Assembly (NCBI RefSeq): GCF_001477625.1
Contig: NZ_CP013692.1
Location: 62,001-126,000 of the forward strand
Direction: 5' to 3'
Length of the DNA stretch: 64,000 nucleotides
Origin: Paucibacter sp. KCTC 42545
GTDB taxonomy: Bacteria; Pseudomonadota; Gammaproteobacteria; Burkholderiales; Burkholderiaceae_C
Position 1 is the stretch's first letter, and every line of letters starts with the position of its first letter. This document shows, one piece after another, positions 55,148 through 63,597 of this stretch. The notes below the pieces were generated by a model. The model made no database searches. It saw only the letters and a list, made by a program, of their open reading frames with translations, and was not told the DNA's origin. A program made the translations under genes and the position numbers.

Positions 55148-55960
55148 TTAGGCCTTGCGGCGCTTGGCCATGAAGCCCACGGCAAACAGGCCCGCCAGCA
55201 ACATGGCGTAAGAGCTCGGCTCAGGCACTGCGGCAGCGACAACCGTCAGATTGACGTTGTCGATGGCCAGACCATGGTCATTGCCTGCGTCGTTCTTTTC
55301 AACTCAGCGCACCCACAGGGTGTCATTCGCAGCCCAGGTCGTGGCCACGGTGCCGCCGAGACCAGTGACCTTACCGGCGACGTTGCCGTCAACAGTGGCG
55401 CCGCTCGACTTGTTGGTGATGATCGGGGAGCTCCAGTCAAAGTTGCCTCCTGGCGCGTTCCAGGTGCTGACGGCGGCGAATGTCGCGCCGAAGCCATACT
55501 CCAGGGCCATTTTGTGGGCCACTGGCACCGCTGGCGCCGTTGCGCCGCCGTCTCGCCATTGCTCCCCGTTGAAGCCGATTTTGAAGCCCGTGAAGGCCGC
55601 ATTGCTGGTGTTTTTAAACGCCACAGCAATCCAGCCGATAGCGAAGCTGCCGCTTCCGATGCTACCCAGGGCGCGCTCGCCGTCGGTGCCATAGCTGTGG
55701 ATGCCGCCGGCGGTGGAGGAGCCTGCGTCGGCGATGTAGCTCGACACCACAGTGCTTGCGTTTGTTTTAAACAAGCTCCAGCCGGCAATCGTGCTGTCAT
55801 TGGCCCAGGCATTGCTGGCACCGCTTGCGGCCAAGCTGTCAAACGTTTGGCTGTAATTGAAATTGGCGTTGTTGACGGCAATAGCGGCTTGTGCAGGCGC
55901 TGCGGCCAGCAAGGCGGCCGAGGCGATCAGGGAAAAAGTTGCCAGCGGTTTGAATGACAT
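55148..55960 (-). pseudogene. PEP-CTERM protein gene interrupted by an in-frame TGA
   Basis: ATG 55960 after GGAGAG opens a signal (LIASAALLAAAPAQAA) and a domain of about 200 residues with FDSLAASGASNAWANDSTI and GSIGSGSFAIGWIAVAFKN. Translation stops at a TGA at 55304-55306, after NDTLWVR. The same frame goes on without gaps for 51 more residues, VEKNDAGNDHGLAIDNVNLT then AVPEPSSYAMLLAGLFAVGF and MAKRRKA, a perfect PEP-CTERM signal, to a TAA at 55148. A single TGG-to-TGA change would explain it; related proteins have W there. As it stands the product of 218 residues lacks its sorting signal and would be released. Sequencing error or read-through are possible. Confidence 0.85.
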
Positions 55961-56012
55961 GTCGAGCTCTCCAGAGAGTTGAAAAACAGTTGATGAGGGC
56001 CTGAAGCAGGCG

Positions 56013-56052
56013 CTGTGACCATTGAAATCACAGAATCCGCAAACGTTTGCGG
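56013..56052. promoter_or_regulatory. Two inverted repeats upstream of the interrupted PEP-CTERM gene
   Basis: CTGTGA and TCACAG arms (56013-56018 and 56028-56033) with 9 bases between, followed by the perfect palindrome CCGCAAACGTTTGCGG (56037-56052). They lie 53-92 bases before the start. The first is CRP-like in arms but has the wrong spacing. Candidate operators. Confidence 0.4.
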
Positions 56053-56704
56053 GTTGCTGAAAAAAATAGCGGCACCGCACCGTTTCAGAATCAGCAGCGC
56101 GCAACTGACACCTAATTGAGGGTGATCACGACCCAAGCCGGCGGCGGGATCTATCCGCTTGAAACTTGAGTTACTTCTGCTGCTATTTCTGCGACTGAGC
56201 ATAGCGAAGCCTCGATGACGGGCGTGTGTCAAACCTGTCGGTGCTTTCCCGCGAACCCCCTCGATTCAAGGGGGTGCGATAGCGGGCCTCCGATCTTTTT
56301 TCAGCGGCAGCAAGACCTGACCCCAGCCTTCGTGTTGCGAAGGCTGGGGTCAGGTCTTGCTCTGTGCTGCTGTTGGCCTGTTTCACATGACTTTGGCCTG
56401 CTTCCCTGCGCAGATTCGCTTTCCATGCGCTGCGCATGGCGGATACGGCCTTTGTGCGGTGAGGCCTGCTGTGCTACTCGGCCTTCGCGAGGCTGTTGCT
56501 CATGATGTTGGTTGCGTCTCAACGGTTGCAGCTTCCACTTCTACTAGCCCTGGCGCCGTGAGCACAGGGTAAAGGTGCTCCGCCGTTCCGCCCAGCGAAA
56601 CATGCCATTCAGCTGGGTAGGCATTCTGCTTTTGCGCACCGTCCCTCACAGTTCGTTCACTCTCTGCAAGCCTTGCAGCCTGATCAACGCCACCGGACCG
56701 AACC
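56053..56704. other. Long gene-free region around the REP-like repeat
   Basis: About 650 bases without a supported gene. Besides the 24-bp inverted repeat it has a smaller ACCCCCT/AGGGGGT repeat (about 56254-56275). The rest shows nothing I can name. Confidence 0.45.
56309..56361. repeat. Perfect 24-bp inverted repeat (REP-like)
   Basis: Arms at 56309-56332 and 56338-56361 pair perfectly across a 5-base loop TGTTG. The arms begin AGCAAGACCTGACCCC. It is in a gap of about 520 bases between a PEP-CTERM gene and a PNPOx-family gene and has no U-run, so it is not a simple terminator. Similar GACCTGACCCC-type palindromes are known to me as REP elements handled by RAYT transposases; none of these is encoded here. 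Confidence 0.75.
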
Positions 56705-57331
56705 ATGAGCCGAGCCTATTCCGACCTTGCCTTCACGTCCGCCGTGCGGGCCATGCAGACCCGCATGGGCAGCCGATCCTCGTACGCCCGGCTGGACCAG
56801 GCTGAAGATAGGCGCGACGAATTGACGGAGCGCGAAGCCGAGTTCATTCACGAACGCGACGGCTTCTACCAAGCCACGGTGAGCGAGACGGGCTGGCCCT
56901 ACGTCCAGTTCCGTGGCGGCCCCGCAGGCTTTCTGAAAGTGCTGGATGCCAAGACCCTGGGCTACGCCGACTTCCGCGGCAACTTGCAGTACATCAGCGT
57001 CGGCAATCTCGCAGGTAACGACCGCGTCTCCCTGATGCTGATGGACTATGCCAATCAACGGCGCCTGAAGATTCTCGGCCGGGTGCGGCTGGTGAGTGAG
57101 GCCGAGGATTCCGCCTTGCTGGCCCGGCTCAAGCCGCCGCAGTACCGCGCTCAGGTCGAGCGCGCCTTCGTCATCACGGTGGAGGCCTACGACTGGAACT
57201 GCCCGCAACACATCACGCCGCGCTTCACTGAGGCCGAGATCGAGCAGGCGGTGCAGCCGCTGCGCACCGAACTCGAGCAAGCGCGCCTTGAGCTGGCCCG
57301 GCTACGGGCCGGGGCTCGGCCTGCGCCTTAG
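56705..57331 (+). CDS. Pyridoxamine 5'-phosphate oxidase family (FMN-binding split barrel) protein
   Basis: A 208-residue protein. The split-barrel core has FIHERDGFYQATVSETGWPYVQFRGG in outline, VLDAKTLGYADFRGNLQYISVGNLAGNDRVSLML and LKILGRVRLVS; family members bind FMN or F420 and reduce or sense small molecules. An N-terminal RAYSDLAFTSAVRAMQTRMG block and a C-terminal coiled helix are typical of a subgroup often near redox genes. It is not pdxH itself. It converges on the LysR gene. Confidence 0.87.
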   Translation: MSRAYSDLAFTSAVRAMQTRMGSRSSYARLDQAEDRRDELTEREAEFIHERDGFYQATVSETGWPYVQFRGGPAGFLKVLDAKTLGYADFRGNLQYISVGNLAGNDRVSLMLMDYANQRRLKILGRVRLVSEAEDSALLARLKPPQYRAQVERAFVITVEAYDWNCPQHITPRFTEAEIEQAVQPLRTELEQARLELARLRAGARPAP

Positions 57332-57388
57332 TCGGGCGGACTGTTCCCCCGCTTAAGTGGAGCAGGGCAGCCTAAGGCCAGCCCCAGC

Positions 57389-58303
57389 TTAACCTGGCGG
57401 CGCCAGCCGCTCGCGCAGCCGCTCAATGGCCAGGTCGATGAAGGCCCGCGCCTTGTGAGACGCATGGCGGCCTTCACGGTGCACCAGATGCACGGGCAGC
57501 GGTGCCGGCTCAAACGCTTCGAGCACCCGCCGCAGCTGGCCGCCGCGAACCAGCGCATCGACTTGATAGGACATCAGGCGCGTCAGCCCGAAGCCGCTCA
57601 CCGCCGCCGCAATGGCCGAGTCATTGGTGGTGGTCTGCATGCGCGGCGCCACCTTGATCGTTCGGGCTTCCCCCTCCACCTTGAAGCGCCACTCGGGCGC
57701 CGGCGTCACGGCATTGGCGGATATCAGGGTGTGGGCGAGTAAGTCCTCGGGCTCTTGCGGTTCGCCGTGCTGGGCCAGATAGCTGGGCGCGGCGCAGATG
57801 ACGCGGCGCACGCTGCCCACCCGAATGGCTTGCAATGTTGAGTCCGGCAACTCCCCAATGCGCACCGCCACATCCACCCCTTCGTCCGTCAGATTCACGA
57901 CCCGGTCCAGGAACCAGCAGGACGCAGTGACCTCGGGATAGCGTTGCAGAAATTCGGTCACCACCGGGGTCACATGCAAGGCGCCGAACAACACGGGCGC
58001 GGTGACGGTCAGGCGACCGCGTGGCGCCCCATGCAGGCCGCTGACCGATTCGTCGGCCTCGGCCAGCTCGGCCAGGATGCGCCGGCAGTCCTCCACATAG
58101 CGCGCCCCCGCCTCGGTCACCCGCACGACCCGCGTGGTGCGGGTGAGCAGCCGTGCGCCCAGGTGCGCCTCGAGTTCACTGATGGCCCGCGTGACCGCTG
58201 GCGGCGAGATGCCCAGCTTGCGCGCCGCGCCAGCAAAGCCGCTGGCATCGACCACCGCCACAAAGACATTGATCAGATGCAGTCTGTCCAACTGTTCCTC
58301 CAT
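57389..58303 (-). CDS. LysR-family transcriptional regulator
   Basis: A 304-residue regulator. ATG 58303 opens EEQLDRLHLINVFVAVVDAS, then the helix-turn-helix GFAGAARKLGISPPAVTRAISELEAHLG in outline and TRTTRVVRVTEAG. The effector domain (RLTVTAPVLFGALHVTPVVT; DEGVDVAVRIGELPDST; FGLTRLMSYQ) fits the large group with CatR/BenR-type and DsdC-like members. It is divergent from the decarboxylase gene with a 126-base gap holding a palindrome. Confidence 0.92.
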   Translation of the reverse strand: MEEQLDRLHLINVFVAVVDASGFAGAARKLGISPPAVTRAISELEAHLGARLLTRTTRVVRVTEAGARYVEDCRRILAELAEADESVSGLHGAPRGRLTVTAPVLFGALHVTPVVTEFLQRYPEVTASCWFLDRVVNLTDEGVDVAVRIGELPDSTLQAIRVGSVRRVICAAPSYLAQHGEPQEPEDLLAHTLISANAVTPAPEWRFKVEGEARTIKVAPRMQTTTNDSAIAAAVSGFGLTRLMSYQVDALVRGGQLRRVLEAFEPAPLPVHLVHREGRHASHKARAFIDLAIERLRERLAPPG

Positions 58304-58359
58304 GCGTAATGGTGTATTGGTTTTGCAGGTGATTCTAATCATCGGCCGATTCAACGACA

Positions 58360-58378
58360 GTTCAGTCATTCGCTGAAC
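58360..58378. promoter_or_regulatory. Inverted repeat GTTCAG-N7-CTGAAC, candidate LysR operator
   Basis: GTTCAGTCATTCGCTGAAC is a 19-base dyad in the gap between the LysR gene and the carboxymuconolactone decarboxylase gene, 52 bases before the latter. LysR sites are dyads with a T-N11-A core; the arms TTCAG/CTGAA fit this form. Confidence 0.55.
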
Positions 58379-58429
58379 AAGCAGCGGATACCTAGCGCGA
58401 ATCACCCATCACCCCACCGGAGTTTGAAC

Positions 58430-58978
58430 ATGTCCCGCATCAGCATCCCTAGCGTCGAGCAATCTCACGAAGCTTCCAAGCCCCTGCTGGCTGCCGTCCA
58501 CAAGCAACTGGGCGTGGTGCCCAATCTGATGAAGCTGGTGGGCCACAGCCCGGCCGCGCTGGAAGGCTATCTGTCGCTGAGTGGCGCCCTGGGCAAAGGC
58601 AAGCTGAGCGTGCAACTGCGCGAGCGCATCGCCCTGACCATCGCCGAATTCAATGGCTGCGACTACTGCCTCTCGGCTCACAGCTACCTGGCCACCAACG
58701 TGGCCAAAATCAGCGCGAGCGAAGTTGACGCTGCCCGCGATGGCCGCTCCGACGATGCCCGCACCACCGCCGCGCTGCACTTTGCCCGCCGCGTGGCCGA
58801 ATCGCGTGGCCGCGTCTCCGATGCTGATCTGGCTGCGCTGCGCGCCGCCGATTTCGACGAAGCTGCCGTGCTGGAGATCGTGTTGAACGTGGCCCTCAAT
58901 GTGCTGACCAACTACGTCAACACCGTGGCCCAGACCGACATCGACTTCCCCGTCGTCACCGCCAAGGCCGCGGCCTGA
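58430..58978 (+). CDS. Carboxymuconolactone decarboxylase family protein (AhpD-like)
   Basis: A 182-residue protein. ATG 58430 follows GGAG. The AhpD-like core holds REXIALTIAEFNGCDYCLSAH in outline: RERIALTIAEF, then Cys-Asp-Tyr-Cys and His, the redox-active CxxC and proton relay. LLAAVHKQLGVVPNLMKL and VLEIVLNVALNVLTNYVN are typical of the peroxidase-like branch. It could reduce peroxides with a thiol partner. It is divergent from the LysR gene, which may control it. Confidence 0.9.
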   Translation: MSRISIPSVEQSHEASKPLLAAVHKQLGVVPNLMKLVGHSPAALEGYLSLSGALGKGKLSVQLRERIALTIAEFNGCDYCLSAHSYLATNVAKISASEVDAARDGRSDDARTTAALHFARRVAESRGRVSDADLAALRAADFDEAAVLEIVLNVALNVLTNYVNTVAQTDIDFPVVTAKAAA

Positions 58979-59235
58979 GCATCGGATGGACGGCCTGGCC
59001 GCCTGGCCGTCCTCAATCTTTACTTCCCACACGCTGCGATCATGCGCCACACCCCTGAAACCCCATGTCCAAGGACATGCCGATCCAGGCGCATGAGCGA
59101 CTGTTTCATTGGCCTCAGGGGCCGCGCCCCCTGGGCCATCCAAGCCTGAGTGACTTGGGCCTTTGAACTCTCCCCAAGCAGCGCTTGGGACGACCATCGG
59201 TTCAGGCACAAGCCTGCACCAAGACGCGAAAAACC
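58979..59235. other. Intergenic region before the HD-GYP gene
   Basis: About 257 bases. A GACGGCC/GGCCGTC hairpin at 58989-59011 just after the decarboxylase gene may end its transcript, though without a U-run. CCCAAGC-AGC-GCTTGGG lies at about 59174-59190. No gene and no c-di-GMP riboswitch seen. Confidence 0.4.
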
Positions 59236-60135
59236 ATGACGAACTCTGAATCGCCCTCGGCTGAGGTGCAGGGCCTGCGCCGGGAACTGGCCAGCCAACG
59301 CCAGGCCTTGCTGGCCAGCTTGCTGGTATCGGCCTGGATGGTCGAGGCGCGCGATCCCTATACCGGCGGGCATCTCTGGCGTGTGGCGCGCATGGCGCAT
59401 GCGCTGGCCCTGGAGTCGGGCAGTACACCGCGCGAGGCCAGTCGCATCGCGATGGCCGGCTTTTTGCACGACCTGGGCAAGGTGGGCATCCCCGACGCCA
59501 TCCTGCGCAAACCGGGCAAGCTCAGCGATGAAGAATTCGCCACGGTCAAGACTCACCCGCGCGTGGGTGCGCGCATGCTGTCTGGCCATCCCTTGGCGGA
59601 CCTGGTCGTCGGCGTGATTCATCATCACCACGAAATGCCCTATGGGCGCGGCTATCCCATGGGGCTGGTCGGCGCAGAGATTCCGCACGACGCTCGGCTG
59701 GTGGGCATCTGTGATGCATTTGATGCGATGACCAGTACGCGGCCCTATCGCGCCGGCATGCCCATCGCCAAGTCGCTCGACAGCATCGAGTCAGCGTTGG
59801 GCCGGCAGTTCGATCAGGCGCTGGGCGCGACCTTTGTGCGCATGGGCCGGGCCGGTGCTTTCGATGCAGTGGTTGGCCATAGCGATGAAGGCATTCCGCT
59901 GCAACACTGCCCGGCCTGTGGGCCGACGCTGGTGCGCACGCGCAGTGCCCGTGCTGGCGATCATCTGGCTTGCCCCGCTTGTGCAGCTCGATTCACCTGG
60001 GCCCGCAGCGAACAGGGCTTGCAAGCCCTGCCGACCGGCGAGCTTGCCTCGGCAGAAGAGCTGGAGCCCGGCCTCGATCGCGTGCAAATCGAAGCCTTGG
60101 TGCTCGACTGGGCCGATGCGATTGCGGGGCACTGA
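59236..60135 (+). CDS. HD-GYP domain protein with C-terminal zinc-ribbon
   Basis: A 299-residue protein; ATG 59236. The HD-GYP domain (about 25-200) shows GGHLWRVARMAHALA, the HD at 78-79 in FLHDLGKVGIPDAILRKPG, HPRVGARML, HHHHEMPYGRGYP (GYP at 139-141) and DAFDAMTSTRPYRAGMP. Members hydrolyse c-di-GMP. The GYP motif is preceded by YGRG rather than DGSG. After it comes a cysteine pair HCPACG...ACPACAARF (about 220-250) like a zinc ribbon, an unusual addition. No receiver is attached. It could be a phosphodiesterase balancing the cyclase at 30 kb. Confidence 0.88.
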   Translation: MTNSESPSAEVQGLRRELASQRQALLASLLVSAWMVEARDPYTGGHLWRVARMAHALALESGSTPREASRIAMAGFLHDLGKVGIPDAILRKPGKLSDEEFATVKTHPRVGARMLSGHPLADLVVGVIHHHHEMPYGRGYPMGLVGAEIPHDARLVGICDAFDAMTSTRPYRAGMPIAKSLDSIESALGRQFDQALGATFVRMGRAGAFDAVVGHSDEGIPLQHCPACGPTLVRTRSARAGDHLACPACAARFTWARSEQGLQALPTGELASAEELEPGLDRVQIEALVLDWADAIAGH

Positions 60136-60265
60136 TGCACTGAGCGGGCATGAGATACAAACAGCCCTTTGTTTGTGGGCCCGCAGTCGAACGCCCTGGA
60201 GATATGAGCCCCTGCCAGCAGCTAGACTGAACTTGAGCGGCCACTAGCCAACGAGGAGCGAAGAC

Positions 60266-60634
60266 ATGTCCTATATCGATGGTTTTGTCATCGCGGTGCC
60301 CACCGCAAACAAGCAGAAGTTCATTGAGCACGCGCGCCATTTCGACGCGATGTTCATCGAGTTGGGCGCGATCCGTGTGATCGAAAGTTGGGGCGACGAT
60401 GTCCCCGACGGCAAAGTCACCGACTTCCGCCGCGCAGTCCAGGCCACGGCCGAGGAGACGGTGGCCTTCTCGTGGGTCGAGTGGCCTGACAAGGCCACGC
60501 GCGACGCAGGTATGAAGAAGATGATGGAAGACCCGCGCATGGACCCGTCCACCCCCGGCAACCCGCCGATGCCTTTCGATGGCAAACGCATGATCTTCGG
60601 CGGCTTCGAACAAGTGGTCGAAGTGAAGGATTGA
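60266..60634 (+). CDS. DUF1428 family protein
   Basis: A 122-residue protein. SYIDGFVIAVPTANKQKFIEHA opens a dimeric alpha/beta ferredoxin-like domain, and ESWGDDVPDGKVTDFRRAV, FSWVEWPDKATRDAGMKKMM and RMIFGGFEQVVE are diagnostic of DUF1428. ATG 60266 follows GAGGAG. Function is unknown. It stands alone after the HD-GYP gene. Confidence 0.93.
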   Translation: MSYIDGFVIAVPTANKQKFIEHARHFDAMFIELGAIRVIESWGDDVPDGKVTDFRRAVQATAEETVAFSWVEWPDKATRDAGMKKMMEDPRMDPSTPGNPPMPFDGKRMIFGGFEQVVEVKD

Positions 60635-61062
60635 GCGGCCGGGAAGGGCGGGGCGACACGACACCGTCCGCTCCGGGATCCACAAACAACGCGCACTTTC
60701 CTGCCGCAGCTCCCGGGTGTTGGTTCTCGGGGCGCTGCATGGCGTCATACGCCCGGCCCATGCTGCTCAAGCTGACGCGCGAAGTCAGCGGCAGCTAGGT
60801 GCGCGAAGCCTTCACCTGGCCTTTACTCCTGGACCCGCCTGCATACGTGCTGCCGCTCAGAAATGTGCTTCTGCCAATCAGACCGGATTCACGCTTAATG
60901 GCTTGACCCTCCGTACTTCCCTCGGCGCTTCAACTTTGTGTGAACGAAGTTAGGGGTTGTCCTTGGCGGCATATCTGACCAGCATTGCTGATACTCCGGT
61001 GCGTGCGCTTGTCCTTGGGGTGAGCCCGGCCGTTGTACAAACCTCCACTCAGAGGAGCGGCC
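60635..61062. other. Gene-free region before the next PEP-CTERM gene
   Basis: About 430 bases without a supported gene; no hairpin terminator with a U-run and no repeats seen. It should contain the promoter of the gene at 61063. Confidence 0.4.
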
Positions 61063-61932
61063 GTGCAAGAAACTATCCGATCGATTGTTTTGTGGGGCAG
61101 CTTGGCGCCTATGGCTGCCATGGGTGCGTCGTTCACCTCCGAGGTAAGCGTTACGACCACAGGTAACGCTATCAACGTGGGTGGGGTCATCGTCACGCCG
61201 ACTTGCCAATTGGCTCAGGCCAGTTCCGCCAATTGCTCGACCGAGCTGAACAACGCGAACGCGCGCGTCGGCCCTGGCTATATGCAGCTCTCCGCATTCA
61301 GCACGGTTTCAGCGGGAGCCAATCAGTACTCGGGTGGTACGGCCAGAGCGCAGGCCACCTTCTCTGATGGCCTGACATTTAGCTCGCTCGCGCTGGCGGG
61401 CAAGACGGTCACTGTGACTGGCGGCGTCATCGTCGAAGGGGTTTTGTCCGCGGGGGGTGGCGCCAGCTTTGGTGGCGCGAGAGCCAGCTGGACAGGCTAC
61501 GGCGGGGCCCTTGGCGTGGGGCTTACCAATCAAGGGATCAAAGAGGCTTATGCCGGTGGCGCTGTGCCTGCGCCCGACCAAAACGTAAACGGCTACCTGT
61601 TCCCGATTGTCGCGAGCCTGCAGTTTGACGCCTTCGGGCATGCCGTAAGCAGCATCGCTTTGACCATGATTGTCGACGCGCAAGGCAGCGTATCGAGCCA
61701 AGGTTCAGCCACAGCAGGGGCGGCCTTTGGCAATACCGTGTATTGGTCTGGAATCGAGAGTTTGAAAGTGGACGGAGCGACTTTTTCCGGCGACTACACC
61801 GTCACCTCGGCTTCAGGGGCCAATTACCGCTTCTCTACCTCCCCTGTTCCGGAGTCTTCGACATTGGGGATGATGTTGGCCGGTTTGGCTTTACTCGCCG
61901 CCTTCAAATTGCGAAAGGCTAGGCAAAGCTAA
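61063..61932 (+). CDS. PEP-CTERM-like exported protein with variant sorting motif
   Basis: A 289-residue protein. GTG 61063 follows GAGGAG by 6 bases and opens QETIRSIVLWGSLAPMAAMGAS, a short signal. The mature part is Ser/Gly/Thr rich with no known domain (VTTTGNAINVGGVIVTPTCQ; GGARASWTGYGGALGVGLTN). The C-terminus has VPESSTLGMMLAGLALLAAF and KLRKARQS: the motif is V-P-E-S in place of V-P-E-P, with an otherwise normal hydrophobic stretch and basic end. It may be a functional variant or a drifting one. Confidence 0.75.
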   Translation: MQETIRSIVLWGSLAPMAAMGASFTSEVSVTTTGNAINVGGVIVTPTCQLAQASSANCSTELNNANARVGPGYMQLSAFSTVSAGANQYSGGTARAQATFSDGLTFSSLALAGKTVTVTGGVIVEGVLSAGGGASFGGARASWTGYGGALGVGLTNQGIKEAYAGGAVPAPDQNVNGYLFPIVASLQFDAFGHAVSSIALTMIVDAQGSVSSQGSATAGAAFGNTVYWSGIESLKVDGATFSGDYTVTSASGANYRFSTSPVPESSTLGMMLAGLALLAAFKLRKARQS

Positions 61933-62073
61933 TTGCCAATTGCCAGCTGCTGACGCATGCACCACAGGTCGTGACGCATTCTCTGGTGCAGGCCTTGCCC
62001 TGGGGTCGATTGCATTTGAGCTTGGCCTGAATGCCGAGCGACAAGGCCCGGCTGCAGCGGCTGGCAATCGATG

Positions 62074-62096
62074 AAAAAGGGCTGCCGCAGCAGCCC
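62074..62096 (-). terminator. Rho-independent terminator after the last PEP-CTERM gene
   Basis: On the minus strand, GGGCTGC-TGCG-GCAGCCC followed by T5. It lies 50 bases past the gene's stop. Confidence 0.88.
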
Positions 62097-62146
62097 TCGT
62101 CTGAGTCGCGTTGCCTCGCGCCAAATGGCGACGCAAGGCCTGGATT

Positions 62147-63055
62147 TCAGGCTTGTTTGCGGCGGCTGGCCAGCATGAGTGCGCCCACGGCCGCACCCAG
62201 CAGCAATAGCGAGCTTGGCTCCGGCACAGCGGACGGCGCGTCTGCGAGGCCGGTGGCGTAGGTCTTCAAAACGCTGCCATTGCCCTGATTCCAGTCGTAG
62301 TAATAGAGCTTGTTATTGGCATAGGTCAGGCCGGCGGTGAGGCCATCTACGCCCACCGCATAGGTGTCAAGCAAAGCGCCGGTGCTGATGTCAAAGCGCC
62401 GGATGGAAGCGTTGGCAAGGTAGTCAAGCACCCAGATCGACGAGTGCAGGGTGTCCACCGCAAAGTCGGCAATGCCAGCGCCGCCCAGGGTCAAGGTGGC
62501 CAAGGTGGTGTCGGGGGCGGCGATCGATGACGTGCGAATCTGATGCAGATTGCTGAAACCGTAAGTTGAGGATGAATTGGTGCGATAGAGCATGCCGCCG
62601 CGAACGTCGATCGGGTCGCCGCCAAAGGCCGCCGTTTCGGCCGAGATGACGCTCGCGGCCCCGGTGGTCTTGCCGATTCGGTAGATGTCCTTGCCGTTGC
62701 TGTTGGCGGTGTAGTCACTGAAATAGTAGTAGTCCGCGTCGGCCGCCACCGAGACCACATGGTTGGCTGTATTCGTCGTGCCGCTGCCGGAATACTGGAT
62801 CGCTCCGATGGTGCGGTTGCCGACGATATTGCCGCTCAAGTCTGTGCGCACAATGCTGTTCGTTGATTGCTGCACGAAGAGCAATTCATTGGCCGAGGCA
62901 TCAAAGCCCATGCCTTGAGGATTGAAGTTGCTACTCGATGCGCCCAAGCCAGCCGCCAGCGCATAGCTGCTACTCAAGGTCAGGCCGGCTTGAGCGGCCA
63001 AAGGGCTGAGCGCCAGCAGGGATGCCGTGCCAATCACGGCAAATTTCTTCAACAT
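62147..63055 (-). CDS. PEP-CTERM protein with beta-propeller-like repeats
   Basis: A 302-residue exported protein. ATG 63055 gives LKKFAVIGTASLLALSPLAAQAG as signal. The mature region shows repeated blades as in NHL/SMP-30-like propellers: PQGMGFDASANELLFVQQST, VVSVAADADYYYFSDYTANS, AGIADFAVDTLHSSIWVLDY and GLTAGLTYANNKLYYYDWNQ. The end is VPEPSSLLLLGAAVGALMLA followed by SRRKQA, a standard sorting signal. It probably binds ligands or forms surface contacts; no function is assigned. Confidence 0.85.
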   Translation of the reverse strand: MLKKFAVIGTASLLALSPLAAQAGLTLSSSYALAAGLGASSSNFNPQGMGFDASANELLFVQQSTNSIVRTDLSGNIVGNRTIGAIQYSGSGTTNTANHVVSVAADADYYYFSDYTANSNGKDIYRIGKTTGAASVISAETAAFGGDPIDVRGGMLYRTNSSSTYGFSNLHQIRTSSIAAPDTTLATLTLGGAGIADFAVDTLHSSIWVLDYLANASIRRFDISTGALLDTYAVGVDGLTAGLTYANNKLYYYDWNQGNGSVLKTYATGLADAPSAVPEPSSLLLLGAAVGALMLASRRKQA

Positions 63056-63597
63056 GGATAAATTCCATTCAGGTTGGTTGACAAGCAAGGCCACAAGAGC
63101 CCAAGGGGTTGCTGGGTCTTGCTTACCGTCCCACGCAGCGCCATTGTCTGGGGCCCTCGTCAGCGGTCTATCCCCGCAGTAGAGGGGTACTGATCCTCAT
63201 TTGCCAATTACTGCCGCCTTTTGGGTAGGGGCCTAAGCGGCGGCTGAAATGCCGCGTACACCGACCAAAGACATGCTTAGGGCCGAAACTGCTATTGCTC
63301 TTGTCGGGGCTGCATGTTGAGCGCTGCTGCCATCTCGGCAAAGCTGATCTCCTGTTGCGAGGACTTGCCCCAGCGCTAGCCGGCTTAGCTGCGGCAAGCC
63401 GGCCTTGCCAAGGACATTTCTCGACGGGCGGCGGCTCCCGAGCGGAGATACTTTCAAGGGAACAGTTGAATTTCCTAACCGTCCAAACCCTAGGCGGCTA
63501 CCATCGCAAAGTGCCCGCCAGTTAAATCGAGGGCGTCTTGCCACCCCTGTACCGCGCTTTTGGCTCTGACGGCGCGGCCCCAAATAGCTCGTCCAGC
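63056..63597. other. Divergent intergenic region with an inverted repeat
   Basis: About 540 bases between two divergent genes, with no supported gene. At 63169-63189 TATCCCC and GGGGTA arms flank GCAGTAGA. The TACCCCT half resembles NarL/LuxR-type heptamers. It is 114-134 bases before the PEP-CTERM gene. A candidate operator. Confidence 0.4.

Noticed and set aside
63233..63583. A 116-codon minus-strand frame in the gap before the PAS gene
   Set aside because: No domain, no ribosome binding site, and a composition like random GC-rich sequence.
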